Source of the DNA: Lepidostoma basale
Taxonomy: Eukaryota > Arthropoda > Insecta > Trichoptera > Lepidostomatidae
DNA: 64,000 bases
Reading direction: 5' to 3'
Assembly: GCA_022606425.2 (NCBI GenBank)
Contig: JAHDVF020001045.1
Coordinates: 434,001-498,000, forward strand
Part shown: in pieces, positions 42,655 to 53,014 of the stretch
Layout of the letters: each line of letters begins with the position of its first letter
How positions within the stretch are numbered: the first letter of the stretch is position 1
Notes under the pieces: model-generated
Seen by the model: the letters and a program-made list of their open reading frames with translations, nothing else
What the model was told of the DNA's origin: nothing
The model's database searches: none
Position numbers and translations under genes: made by a program

Positions 42655-42915
42655 CAAGTGGCGATGGGCGGGACATGTCGCTTGCGATCCAGATGAAAAG
42701 TGGACGAGGCGACTGCTGTGCTGGTGGCCAAGGACGGCAAAGCGTGGGTTGGGCGCCCACAGTTGCGTTGGCGCGACGATGTCCGGAGAAGTGCGGGAAG
42801 TGCCTGGATGCGGACCGCTCAGAATAGAAGAGAATGGGAAATGCTAGAGGAGGCCTACGTCCAGGAGTAGACGGTCAATACAGGCTGAAGAAGAAGAAGA
42901 AGAAGAAGATTAGGC
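42655..42915 (+). mobile_element. LINE-D 3' end
   Basis: Same sequence class as the minus copy at 48268: GATGGGCGGGACATGTCGCT, GGTTGGGCGCCCACAGTTGC and GTGCCTGGATGCGGACCGCT, then AGGAGGCCTACGTCCAGGAG and a (GAA)n tail at 42890-42912. Confidence 0.85.
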
Positions 42916-43549
42916 TTTAACAATGACTTAAATTTATTAATTAAACGATTAAAGTAAAGGGTACTTATGATTTGTAATCATAAAGTCAAAAGTGAAAAAA
43001 AATATGAACTAACATTTATTTTTAAATCGAATATTTCTTTATTTTAAATTGAGTAATATCTTACCATAAAAAAAGGCTTATCATAAATAAAGTATTTTTT
43101 GTGAATGTTTTAAATTGTTTATAATATACACGTTTATGTGCATTATGTAATATATTTTCCGTAATTAAATATAAGATTTTGATTATGTAACAAAAAAATA
43201 TGTGATTCAATTTGATTCCTAGAATATTTTATTACAAAATATGCCAATATAGTTCCTGTACGCCTAGTCTTGGTCAAACAATATTTGACAAGTCATATTT
43301 CAGGCATCATTCGAACGCTATTTCCCCCTACAAAAAGTAAAACAAATAAAATATGGACCTTCCCAGCAGATATGCCCATCGATTTGTATTGCTAGCCAAG
43401 ATAACGAAGTTTCCAAACACATTGCATACCATTTTATGGTGAATATTTCGCTCTCTGTTTATCTTCCATAAATTAATATATTTAAATCGGTAATAAATGC
43501 TTTATTACAGTACCCGCTGTGAAATATGCACAGTAGCACTCGTTGGGTA
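42916..43549. other. AT-rich, no recognised feature
   Basis: Nothing supported. Confidence 0.3.
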
Positions 43550-43560
43550 ATAAAATAGTA

Positions 43561-44260
43561 AACTAACTAACTAACTAACCATCACGCCGTCTCTCCGAAG
43601 GGGTAGGCAGAAAAGTGTGGCACACTTTTCTTTCCTGACATATTTCTCTCGCTTCATCAACATTCATACATCGTGTCATGCACGCGCGTCGATTTCTCTG
43701 ACTTCTCACATGGCCGACATTCAATATTTGATTTATTTGATCGTGCCACGTTTTCCTCGGTCTTCCTCTATTTCTGGTTCCATTTACATCATTAACATAT
43801 ATTTTTTTTACCATTCTTTCTTCATTTATTCTTTTCATATGTCCAAACCATCTTAATAATCCTTTCATTATTTTGTTCATGACACCATCATTCGCACCGC
43901 ATTCACTTCGTATATTTTCATTCGACACTCTATAATACACAGAGTATCTCCACATTCGATTTCACAAGAGATTTCATTTCCACTACATTTATTCTACATT
44001 TATCCTTCTTTTGCCAGTTCCATTCTTCGCTTCCATACATAAGGGTCGGTAGAAGAACACCATTGTGCACTGTCATTCTTGCTTTATTGGATAGGTTTTT
44101 GTTTGCGATGACAACTTTAAGTGCACCTTTCACTTTGTTGCCTGCCCCAACCCTTCTTTCAATATCCCAACATAAGCGTGAATGGTGAAAATTTAGAGCA
44201 AGTAGTTGAGTTCGTGTATTTAGGTAGTATGTTTACAAGAGACGGGCGAGTGGAGAGGGA
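43561..44260 (-). mobile_element. TTAG-LINE with 5' inversion (twin priming) and TSD
   Basis: The minus strand from about 44170 down to 43561 encodes RRVGAGNKVKGALKVVIANK, LMYGSEEWNWQKK, RWFGHMKRINEERMVKK and NRRACMTRCMNVDEAREIC, with 3' hairpin and (TTAG)n tail. The adjoining 44175-44260 encodes the immediately preceding segment (NGENLEQVVEFVYLGSMFTR) on the plus strand. ATAAAATAGTA (43550-43560) and ATAAAAAAGTA (44260-44270) form a near-perfect TSD enclosing both parts. Confidence 0.9.
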
Positions 44261-44334
44261 TAAAAAAGTATGTTTAATTATAATATTTTTTTAATCTTCA
44301 AGCGAATTAAATGTAACATATTTATTTTAAATAA

Positions 44335-44705
44335 GACACCCACGCAGCGTTCCATGGAAAGACATATGCTCGGCGTCAGTCTCCGAGATAGAATCAGAAA
44401 TGAGGAGATTAGACGCCGAACAAAAATAACGGACATCATGGAACGACTAGCGAGACTGAAGTGGCAATGGGCGGGTCATGTGGTGAGACAGAGTGAGGAT
44501 AGATGGACCCAGAAAATAATAAGGTGTAGACCATGGGAGAATAGGAGAAACGTCGGCAGGCCGCAAAAAAGGTGGGCCGACGACATTGCTGCCGTGAGGG
44601 GGAAAATGCGGCTACGGCTGGCAAGAGATAGAAACGAGTGGAAGGGAAGGGAGGAGGCCTATGTCCAGCATTGGACCGATAAGGGCTGACGAAGAAGACG
44701 AAGAA
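44335..44705 (+). mobile_element. LINE-D relative, open C-terminus
   Basis: A frame open for 139 codons (44270-44689) gives QRSMERHMLGVSLRDRIRNE, LARLKWQWAGHVVRQSEDRW, VGRPQKRWADDIAAVRG and EAYVQHWTDKG, then a stop and a GAAGAAGACGAAGAA tail. It starts within the ORF, so it is 5'-truncated but little damaged. Confidence 0.85.
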
Positions 44706-45110
44706 CATACAGTGATTGTTAATACAAATGCAAATGAACAAACTAACAGTGAAATAAAGACATAGAAGGTTACCCGCCGCTTACCCGAAGCTGTTATAGG
44801 ACGCAGTGGCGCCCCTTCGTCAGCTTCGCTCAAACAATTCATAGGCCCGCCCCCCATCCACACAGGACTTACATTAGCTGGAGAATGCACCGTTCCAGAA
44901 AAAAAAGTAAAAGGCAAAAGGGTATCTAGGCCACATTTAATCCAGTTTAATTTCAATCCACTTCTATGTCCCAATCTAACAAAACAAGGCAAAATATGGT
45001 AGGTACATGATTGTATGGCCTATTATAAAATTGTGAATTGAGTGTGGGATGGGAGAGAAAAATTGGAATGATGAAAGAAATAAAGAAATCTTAAGTAAAT
45101 AGAGAAAACA
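44706..45110. repeat. S-repeat copy
   Basis: ACATACAGTGATTGTTAATA, CACATTTAATCCAGTTTAAT, TTCAATCCACTTCTATGTCC and GAGTGTGGGATGGGAGA recur at 56765-57115. Family type unknown. Both copies follow a LINE 3' end directly. Confidence 0.65.
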
Positions 45111-45179
45111 GTCATGGAAACTAGGGACAGGAACACAGGGAACCTACCATTTTAATGTGTATAATTTAAAAAGAAAATT

Positions 45180-45445
45180 GATCCAAGAGGAAAGAACGGG
45201 GCCTACGTAAGGTGCCCCCTCGCCCATGGCGAGGAGTCCGACACCCCCTCAAAGGGGCGGATGTACGACACAAGACATTGTAATGTACATAGTTTGTGTT
45301 ATGAAGATATAAGAGGTGGGACACATATCTTCCGTTCGTAGTTAAGAGAACTCAGATTCCAGTGATCCCAGCATTCGCCATTAATTAGTAACAAGGCTAA
45401 AGTTTTGAACATACTGGAAACCGTTTGCCTAATACAGTGTTTAGT
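45180..45445 (+). repeat. possible solo LTR or structured element
   Basis: GC-rich hairpins (CTCGCC-CAT-GGCGAG and CCCC-TCAAA-GGGG) are followed by TATAAGAGGTGGGAC and TTAGTAACA, a layout like an LTR promoter. No second copy, primer-binding site or TSD is seen, so this is tentative. Confidence 0.25.
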
Positions 45446-45604
45446 CATGGTCAATTATATGCGGCTTTTTAGAAAATTAAGTCTTTGAACATTAATGAAC
45501 CCAATTTTTTTTTAATTAAAAATATTTTTTAAATGTAGAATTTGGTTTACATCCGTGAATATATCACGGATCGCAACTAGTATAAACAGATTTTCACATG
45601 GTTT
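45446..45604. other. AT-rich, no recognised feature
   Basis: Nothing supported. Confidence 0.3.
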
Positions 45605-45720
45605 TCGGCACAATTAATAATGCCTCAACAAACTAAACATGTCACACTAATAAAATAAAACAAAATGTATTTAAAACTGACGTTTTCAGCAATATTAAAT
45701 ACATACTTTTTTGCATGAAA
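45605..45720. repeat. h-family copy, decayed
   Basis: CTAAACATGTCACACTAATA, AAATAAAACAAAATGTATTT and AACTGACGTTTTCAGCAATA correspond to the right arm. Left arm largely lost. Confidence 0.5.
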
Positions 45721-45828
45721 GTACGAATCTGCTTTGTTATTTATTTATGTAAATTTAAACGTTGAAACCTAAGTAAGAGAGTTCCTACTCAGAAGCAACC
45801 TAACGATTACCAAAAAAAAAAAAAATAA

Positions 45829-45888
45829 CTAACCATCACGCCGTCTTCCCGAAGGGGTTGGCAGAAAAAATTGACTGCCCCACATTTC
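45829..45888 (-). mobile_element. TTAG-LINE, 3' part of a split copy
   Basis: TAACTAACCATCACGCCGTC, TTCCCGAAGGGG hairpin, up to CCACATTTC (45880-45888), the duplicated target of the nested LINE. Continues at 46987. Confidence 0.9.
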
Positions 45889-46977
45889 TTCTTCTTCCTT
45901 CTCTGGTTTCAATCCTGGGATTGGTTTGCAGCAATTTCCTCCATTATTCTCTTCCATTTTTCCCTGTCTTGTGCGGCTCTTTTGAGATCTGCATATGATG
46001 AGCAGCGTAGTATCTGCATATGATGAGCAGCAGGACTCTCGGCGTGGGCGTCCCCTAGAGTTTGTCCCCTCGATCATACCCTCCATTATGGCATGCAAGA
46101 GACCTTCTTGACGTATTACATGGCCGATCCATCTTGCACGCCTTTCGGACAAGGTCCTGAGCAGGTGCCTTCCTCCTTCGATTCCTTGAAGAACTTCCTC
46201 ATTCGTGATGTGGTCTCTCCAGGAAATTCCAAAGAGTCTTCTATAGGACCACATCTCAAAAGCCTCTAGTCTCCGCTTATCCCTTTCGGATAGGCACCAT
46301 GTCTCGCAGCCGTACATCAAGACACTCCATACATAGGTCTTGATGAGGAGTATTCTCAGTTTTAGGTCTATATTATTTGACTGTATTATTTTCGACCTTT
46401 TATTAAATGCAAGCCTAGCCTGATGTATACGGCTGTCGACCTCGCTCTTAGACCGACCGTCCCATGTTATTTTGCTCCCGAGGTAGACAAACTCCTTGGT
46501 GTTCTTTAGTGGAACTCCTGACATCACTACTCTCATCTGATGTTGCGTTCGGCCTACAGTCAGCAGCTTTGTTTTGTCCTTATTTATCTTCATGTTGTAG
46601 CTATCTTGAAGAATGTCTTGCAAAGTATCTAAGGCCTCCTGCAGTTCCTCCTCACTTTCAGCAACCATAACAATATCGTCAGCAAACCTTATCATGTCTA
46701 TCTTTTGCCCGTGTATCCTTACACCTTTTCTGTGACTCATTCTCTCTCTCAAGTCGTCAATCGCATTCTGTATGTAAACGTTAAAAAGAGCAGGTGACTG
46801 TCTTACCCCTTGTCTTATACTGGCTTCCTTTGTACCCTCGTCACATCTGATTATGGCGGCCTCATTCTTGTATAGCGCCTGGATTATTTGTCTATCTCTA
46901 TATTTAATATCAATTTTTTTCAAAATCTCGAAGAGCTTCCTCCATTCCACCCTGTCGAAAGCCTTCTCCAGGTCCTT
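45889..46977 (-). mobile_element. LINE with RT palm, nested in TTAG-LINE
   Basis: The minus strand encodes DLEKAFDRVEWRKLF (RT motif A), SIRQGVRQ, MIRFADDIVMVAESEEEL (FADD catalytic box), YLGSKITWDG and RARWIGHVIRQEG, ending GRPRR. Then the frame shifts; the correct reading ends ADLKRAAQDREKWKRIMEE and a stop, with a GAAGAAGAAG tail. 5' truncation falls inside RT motif A. A small tandem duplication (TGCATATGATGAGCAGC twice, about 46000-46030) causes the frame break. TSD CCACATTTC on both sides. RTE-like by its GAA tail and C-terminus. Confidence 0.9.
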
Positions 46978-46986
46978 CCACATTTC

Positions 46987-47790
46987 TATCCTGACATATT
47001 TCTCACGCTTCATCAACATTCATACATCGTGTCATGCACGCGCGTCGATTTCTCTGACTCCTCACGTGGCCAACATTCAATATTTGATTTATTTGATCGT
47101 GCCACGTTTTCCTTGGTCTTCCTCTATTTCTAGTTCCATTTATATCTTTAAAATATATTTTTTTACCATTCTTTCATCATTCATTCTTTCCATGTGTCCA
47201 AATCATCTTAATGATCCTTTAATTATTTTGTTCATAACACCAACATTCGCACCGCATTCACTTTTTATAGTTTCATTCGACACTCTTTTCATACACAGAG
47301 TATCTACACATTCGTCTAAGAGATCTCATTTCTACTGCATTTATTCTACTTTCATCTTTCTTTTGCCAGTTCCATGCTTCGCTTCCATACATAAGGGTCG
47401 ATACAAGAACACCATTTTGCACTGCCATTCTAGCTTTTTTGGATAGGTTTTTGTTTGCGATGACAGCTTTAAGTGCACCATTCACTTTGTTGCATGCCCC
47501 AACCCTTCTTTTAATATCCCTCTCCACTCGCCCATCTCTTGTAAACATACTACCTAAATACACGAACTCATCTACTTGCTCCATATTTTTTACAATTCAC
47601 TCTAATGTTGCAGACTGTCATGATTTCTTATTTTTCCAAAATCATTATGCAAACCTCATACACACTATTCACCAGGACTTGTAGTTCATGCTCATTGTCT
47701 GCAAGTAAGACAGCGTCATCTGCACTCTGCGCATTTTGGCACTTACATCCATCCCTTTCAGCTCTTTCGATTACCAACGGTTTGTTAATA
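46987..47790 (-). mobile_element. TTAG-LINE, 5' part of a split copy
   Basis: The minus strand encodes ADDAVLLADNEHELQVLVN (RT YADD box, Y changed to S), MEQVDEFVYLGSMFTRDGRV, KVNGALKAVIANKNLSKKAR and LMYGSEAWNWQKKDESRINA. It reaches further 5' than any other copy here. Begins at TSD CCACATTTC (46978-46986). Confidence 0.85.
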
Positions 47791-48267
47791 TGAAATGCTG
47801 ACTTCAATCGAAATGTTTTAAGATAAAAACGAAAGAGATAGAAAGTAAATATAAATTGTTTAAAAACTTGCAGAACTCATAAGTTAAAGTATTTTTAATT
47901 TAATATATTTGATTAGAGACGTAATGATTTTATATTTTATATACATTTAAAAAGTTTACGTAAGCGGAGGGTTATATAAATTCTCGGAAGTAAAACAATC
48001 AATATCACCACATTTTTATTAAGAAACTTTTTTATTATATTCGCCATGACGCACGAGTTTCGTTTCTTAAGAATTTTATTGGAAAGCCGTTAAAACTTTG
48101 TTGTTTGATGGACGACTTAAATAAAAGAATCCGTCGGAATCTGCTCCAGACTTGTTACATTTTACACAGCTCGGGAAGCCGTGTGCCACCCTTGTCCATA
48201 AATAAATCAATCATTCAGAAATTATGTTTTAATGAACTCACATAAAAAATACACAAATTTATATATT
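47791..48267. other. no recognised feature
   Basis: 48040-48200 is less AT-rich. Nothing supported. Confidence 0.3.
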
Positions 48268-48555
48268 CTTCTTCTTCTTCTTCAGCCTGTATTGAACGTC
48301 CACTCCTGGACGTAGGCCTCCTCTCGCATTTTCCATTCTCTTCAATTCTGAGCGATCCGCATCCAGGCACTTCCCGTACTTCTCCGGATATCGTCGCGCC
48401 AACGCAACTGTGGGCGCCCAACTCCACGCTTTGCCGTCCTTGGCCACCAGCACAGCAGTCGCCTTGTCCGCCTGGATCGCGAGTGACATGATACCCAACA
48501 TGCTCTTAGCTTGTTGGCACTTTTTTGTGACATTGTGACTGTCTCAATACCATAA
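48268..48555 (-). mobile_element. LINE-D, 3' part of a copy split by a MITE
   Basis: The minus strand reads YGIETVTMSQKSANKLR, a deletion, VGRPQLRWRDDIRRSTGSAW and a (GAA)n tail at 48268-48283. Continues at 48951. Confidence 0.85.
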
Positions 48556-48947
48556 GCGCTACCGCGCACTAAGCAGCCAAGTTGCAGCAGCCAGTTCGAC
48601 ATATGGCGGTGTATGGGAGCCCGCGGACTAGGTAACCACGATTTTCTGGTTGTGGCAGCCAGCCGAACGCGTCTGAGTGCACGGCAACCAGCTGGCTGCT
48701 AGCAACCAGAACTAGCGCGAACAATAGTAGGCGATTGTATGTGGCTGCCGTCAGTCCTCGCGCACTTGTTATAGCGGCCAGACGTATTTTGTGCTCCGTG
48801 ACGGAGAAGTTTATTCTGGGTATTATTATTATAGATATTTTTTTTATTTATGTAGGTACTCATTGGTTGCTATAAACTGGCTGCTTTTTAACTGGCTGCT
48901 CAATATTTCTGGTTGCGGCAACTTGGCTGCTTAGTGCGCGGTAGCGC
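48556..48947. mobile_element. Harbinger-like MITE, 392 bp, TSD TAA
   Basis: Terminal inverted repeats GCGCTACCGCGCACTAAGCA, GCCAAGTTGC and the exact complement at the right end, flanked by TAA (48553-48555, 48948-48950). Removing element plus one TAA restores the LINE codons PVFT|YGIET. Many internal CAGCCAG and AACCAG words in both directions look like transposase-binding repeats. No coding frame. Confidence 0.9.
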
Positions 48948-48950
48948 TAA

Positions 48951-49115
48951 GTGAACACTGGCAGTACACAGGCATTGAACACTCTCCTTTTCAAATTGAT
49001 GGGTATTTTCGGATTTTTCAAAATGTGACCAAGATTTTTGAATGCTGCCCAGCTTAGTCCGACTCTTCTATTCAGTTCTGCTGTCTGGTTATCTCGCCCA
49101 AGCTGTAGTTTCAAT
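48951..49115 (-). mobile_element. LINE-D, 5' part of the split copy
   Basis: The minus strand reads LQLGRDNQTAELNRRVGLSW, AAFKNLG and RRVFNACVLPVFT, running directly into the MITE. Confidence 0.85.
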
Positions 49116-49139
49116 TTATATATACGTAAGAGTTTTGAA

Positions 49140-49565
49140 TGTGTGGTTAAGGCCGTGGGGTGACATACCGTGCTGGAAGGTGTGTGTAACAGTAAATCCT
49201 ATAAAAAGCCATAGTTGCATAACATCAGCAACACTGCCACTTCAGTCCGACTCTCTGGCGTCCACGTGTGATCTTTGTGATCCCGCAAACCCTGAGTGTG
49301 GCATATTAAATGTACTCTTATGTTGATGTGCCACATTTAACAGAGAGAGGGAAAATGACAATTTTCGGCGCCACAAAATTGGTCACCCCCAGCTGGTCAA
49401 GGAAAGGAACACCCCTACAGAAAAACCCTGGTCCTTCTAGTAAGGGGGTTGGGCGTTAGGCCAACAACATAACCTCGTAAAACAACCAATGTTACGAACA
49501 CTAGAAATTCGTTTCTTGGAGAAGGCTGAGACTCACCAAGGGTTTAAGCGCCGAAGAAAATAAAA
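49140..49565 (-). mobile_element. H-repeat
   Basis: Complement of the 35858 and 51286 copies: GCATAACATCAGCAACACTG, GGCGCCACAAAATTGG, ACACCCCTACAGAAAAACCC, AGGCTGAGACTCACCAAGGG. The most complete copy of the family. Non-coding. Confidence 0.75.
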
Positions 49566-49589
49566 AAAAATTGTCATATAATAAACAAA

Positions 49590-49617
49590 TTGACTAACCA
49601 TCACGCCGTCTCCCGGA
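49590..49617 (-). mobile_element. TTAG-LINE 3' tip
   Basis: TTGACTAACCATCACGCCGT and CTCCCGGA only. Truncated by the mariner fragment. Confidence 0.7.
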
Positions 49618-50182
49618 GGGTTACCGCAAAAGAAAACACAGTGCGTTTTTGGTTCCAAAGTTTTCGTTCTGGAAATTTCGACCTGCAGAACAAGCCCCGT
49701 GGACGGCCGGAGACCAAAGTTGATAATGAAGAATTGAAGGTTATTGTGGAAGCGGATCCATCGCAAACCACGTCCGAGCTGCAGGCTGCGGTGTTAGTGA
49801 TAAAACTGTTTTAATCCACTTGAAGCAAATTGGGAAGGTGAAAAAGCTTGAAAGGTGGGTACCTCACGAATTGAGTGAAGCAAATCAACAAACGCGCGTT
49901 GACTGCTGCGTTGCATTACTCCGAAAGGAAGCGAAAATTGACTCCAAAAAAGTTATTTGTGAGCGTTTGGTGGACTAGTGCTGGTGTCGTTCACTACAGC
50001 TTTCTTAAATCTGGCCAGACGATTACGGCAGATGTCTATTGTCAGCAACTGCAAACCATGATGGAAAAGCTAGCTGCTAAACAACCGAGGCTGGTTAATC
50101 GCTCTAGACCACTGCTGCTTCGTGATAACGCTAGACCACACACTGCACAACAGACGGCTACCAAATTGAATGCGGTGAAAAA
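49618..50182 (+). pseudogene. mariner transposase, internally deleted
   Basis: Three frames together cover a mariner transposase: VRFWFQSFRSGNFDLQNKPR and VEADPSQTTSEL (N-terminal DNA-binding part), then after a frameshift near 49785 GCGVSDKTVLIHLKQIGK and RWVPHELSEAN, then after a junction at about 49925 KLTPKKLFVSVWWTSAGVVH and LLLRDNARPHTAQQTATKL. The block that should hold the first catalytic Asp (CDEKW region) is deleted, as is everything after the second. No terminal repeats remain. Confidence 0.85.
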
Positions 50183-50490
50183 GAAGTGAATGCGGTGCGA
50201 ATGATGGTGTCATGAACAAAATAATGAAAGGATCATTTAGATGGTTTGGACATCTGGAAAGAATGAATGAAGAAATAATGGTAAAAAAATTATATTTTAA
50301 TGATGTAAATGGAACCAGAAAAAGAGGAAGACCGAGGAAAACGTGGCACGATCAAATAAATCAAATATTGAATGTCGGCCATGTGAGGAGTCAGAGATAT
50401 CGACGCGCGTGCATGACACGGTGTATGAATGTTGTGGAAGCTGCCTACCCCTTCGGGGAGACGGCGTGATGGTTAGTTAGTTAGTTAGTT
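50183..50490 (+). mobile_element. TTAG-LINE 3' fragment with in-frame deletion
   Basis: MNKIMKGSFRWFGHLERMNE, GRPRKTWHDQINQILNVGHV and RRACMTRCMN, then a jump straight to AYPFGETA: the REICxxRKxW stretch is missing. (TTAG)n tail at 50470-50490. Confidence 0.85.
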
Positions 50491-51039
50491 ATATTATGAA
50501 ATAAATGTTTTAAAAATGTATTAAACCATATTTTAGTTAAAGCGTTCAGAGTACTTGATTCTTAGACCTCACTTCACGCTCTTATTAAACTGAATTACTC
50601 GGGAGAATTATGGATGCGCTAAGAGGTAAGATATTATTATTAATGCAGCTACCTGTTGTGGGCTTTCAGAGTATTCAGCGGGCTTTAGCCTTTAGCATAT
50701 GGAGGAAGGTTATTTGCCGTCAGTACATACAAACTATTTATTTTTTTATTATTATTTTTTATTATCTTACAGATATGTTTAAAAGATCACTTTCTTCTTC
50801 TTCTTTTAACCACCCTTCGTATTTGAACGTACGTGATACGTTCACTTTGATTGTACCATTCTGCGCTATTCTGTATCACGTACGCGCTCGAGAAAAAGTA
50901 ATATACCTAAAATGTACAAACTGTTAGGGATACGCGCGTATGCCAACAACACTTGAGTACAAGTCTTTATAAATTTGATAGTTTTTTGAAAGGCCGAGTA
51001 TTTGACGTTTAGTAATTTAAAAAATAAAATTAATTATAC
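50491..51039. other. no recognised feature
   Basis: A 105-codon plus frame (50610-50927) shows no domain. GAACGTACGTGATACGTTCA and ATCACGTACGCGCTCG at about 50827-50890 form a weak inverted pair. Confidence 0.35.
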
Positions 51040-51285
51040 TTCTTCTTCTTCTTCCTGTGCCGTGTCAGGTCCCCCCGACGTTGGCGATCACTCCGGCGAA
51101 AACCCCCCTGTCCTGCGCTGCCCGAAACAGGTCATCCACCGTCCTCATTCCGGTTAATGTTGCGCAGCCAGGACATCTGTTTTCTGCCAACTCCCCGTCT
51201 TCCCTCTATCTTGCCCTCCAATATAAGTCGGAGGAGGCGGTACTTTTCTCCACGCTATTTTGAGCCGGGAGATTCTTCGCACCCC
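51040..51285 (-). mobile_element. LINE-F 3' end
   Basis: The minus strand encodes SWLRNINRNEDGG, frame break, DLFRAAQDRGVFAGVIAN-like sequence and GGT stop, with a (GAA)n tail. Abuts the H-repeat. Confidence 0.75.
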
Positions 51286-51690
51286 CTGCCCACTGAAGGG
51301 CTGCCCGGGACTAGGGGCCGTTGCTTTGGGTTTTCTCGCCATAGTGATTTCCTGGGAATGATAATCAGAGTGGTTTCCCGTTGCCTTCTCTGATGGGTTT
51401 TTCTGTAGGGGTCACCTTCCCTTAGCTGGGGGGGGTCCGGTTTTGTGGCGCCGGACACTCGCCATTCATCCTCTCCCTATCTGCTATGGCTGTTGTTAAT
51501 GCCAGTGGCCACATTGCCCGGGGCTCGCGGGGCCTTAGAGACCACTCGTGGACGCTAGGGAGTAGGACTATTGGTAGTGTTGCTGATGGAATGCAACTGT
51601 GGCGTTACACGGCATTTTATAGGCACATATTTTCCAGCGGAATATGCACCACCGTGACCCTACCAAACTTTGAGCCCCTTAAAATTATAC
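51286..51690 (+). mobile_element. H-repeat
   Basis: GGGTTTTTCTGTAGGGGTCA, CCTTCCCTTAGCTGGG, GGTTTTGTGGCGCCG and TTGGTAGTGTTGCTGATGGA align with the 35858 copy. An open minus frame here (to 51458) is incidental. Confidence 0.7.
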
Positions 51691-51717
51691 TTAAATTTCA
51701 TTAATATAAAACCTGCT

Positions 51718-52080
51718 TTATTTTTGCAAGTTTCTCGGAAAATTGCCTGAAGGTAGGGCGGTTAATAGATCTAACGGTCTGTTGCACAGAAATCTTGTCT
51801 CATCGGATGATGAGGTCCAGCTGTCTCTCCATCTCTTATGCGATCTTCCGGGTGGACAGTGTCCGGAGGGGATTTCATAAGCGGCTGTATATGCGAGTCT
51901 GTCACCATCCATTCGGGATACATGGTCCCTCCAGTATCTTCTTCTGAATCTACTTCACTGAACGATATCCATTTTTTCACAAGTTTTTCTTATGTCTGCG
52001 TTGCGGACACGATTTCGGAGAGTTCTTCCAGTAATTGATCTCAGGGCCTTCATCTCCGATGTTCTTTTTAAACTCACCGA
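51718..52080 (-). mobile_element. LINE-E 3' end
   Basis: The minus strand: TSEMKALRSITGRTLRNRVR, NADIRKTCEKMDIVQ, a frame change, GTMYPEWMVTDSHIQPLMKS / YEIPSGHCPPGRSHKRWRDS and WTSSSDETRFL. Frameshifted but well matched to 63011-63810. Confidence 0.8.
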
Positions 52081-52254
52081 TACTCTTAATAAAGTAAAAT
52101 TGTATGAGTTTTGAGTAAGATTAAATACAAACCAAAATCCCCGGTTTTCAATCAAATTATATTTTTTAAATATAATGTTATATGTTGTAAATAATTTTTT
52201 TATGGTTTGTTCTAAAATCTATTTTTGAAACTATACATGTCAATGTTGTATTTT
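52081..52254. other. AT-rich, no recognised feature
   Basis: Nothing supported. Confidence 0.3.
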
Positions 52255-52355
52255 ATCATACACACGTCTAAGGCATCTCATCTCTACCGCAATATCTGAT
52301 CTCATCTTTCTTATGCCAGTTCTATGCTTCGCTTCCATACATAACCCTTTCGCTC
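52255..52355 (-). mobile_element. LINE scrap (TTAG/GTT-LINE coding region)
   Basis: GTCTAAGGCATCTCATCTCT and TTCTATGCTTCGCTTCCATA correspond to MRSLRR and LMYGSEAW codons. Confidence 0.6.
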
Positions 52356-52589
52356 CTGAGATTTTTTTTTCCAATTATCTCTTCTTTTCTTCTTTTTTTT
52401 TGTTTCATTTGGATTGATTACATGATTAAAAAATGAAAAAAAAAATCTACTTCTAGCAAATTTTAAGAAAAGTGACACACACGATTGTGTGGGTTGGGCT
52501 TATATTCATAAATTAATACCATATTTTCATAAAAAATATGTATGTTTGTACCCACACAAACGAGTTGGCCGGGAGCGAAAGGCATAAGC

Positions 52590-52705
52590 TTTGTGGCCGA
52601 GTGGAAAGTACTTTGATTGTCATACCGAAGATCCCGGGTTCGATTCCTGACGATGGCGATTGCCACACTATTTTTGGTGTAAAATTCACGTGACAATGTG
52701 AGAAA
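52590..52705 (+). mobile_element. tRNA-derived SINE, 3'-truncated
   Basis: A box TGTGGCCGAGTGGAAAG and B box GGGTTCGATTCC with tRNA-like spacing, then AAAATTCACGTGACAATG. Ends abruptly at a LINE-F fragment. Confidence 0.8.
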
Positions 52706-52916
52706 TACGATATGCTTCACCTCATCATAAATGAGAAGATCGAGGGTAAACGCGGTGTGAGAAGACCCCAAATGTCCTAGCTCGAAAATATCAAGGAATG
52801 GACCGGAGTCCGGGAGGTGGGGAAGTTGTTCTGTCTGGAACAGGACAGAGAGGCCTACGCCAGAGTGATAGCCGACGTCGGGGGGACCTGACATGGCACT
52901 CGAAGAAGAAGAATAT
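52706..52916 (+). mobile_element. LINE-F 3' end
   Basis: LHLIINEKIEGKRGVRRPQM, IKEWTGVREVGKLFCLEQD (one frame shift), ARVIADVGGT stop, and a CGAAGAAGAAG tail. A typical LINE C-terminus. Confidence 0.8.
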
Positions 52917-53014
52917 TAAAAAATAAAAATATCACGATTCACAAAGATTTAACTAACACTAATTCGAATCTACAAGATATGAGTACGTCCCATATTGATA
53001 TATGGAATAGAAAC

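Noticed and set aside
45829..47019. A 396-codon frame as a single host or transposon gene
   Set aside because: It is a chimera: both ends belong to the TTAG-LINE and the middle to a nested LINE, with a 9-bp target duplication at each junction and a frameshift near the C-terminus.
51154..51458. GC-rich minus frames as exons
   Set aside because: They lie across the junction of LINE-F and an H-repeat and match repeat copies elsewhere in the window.
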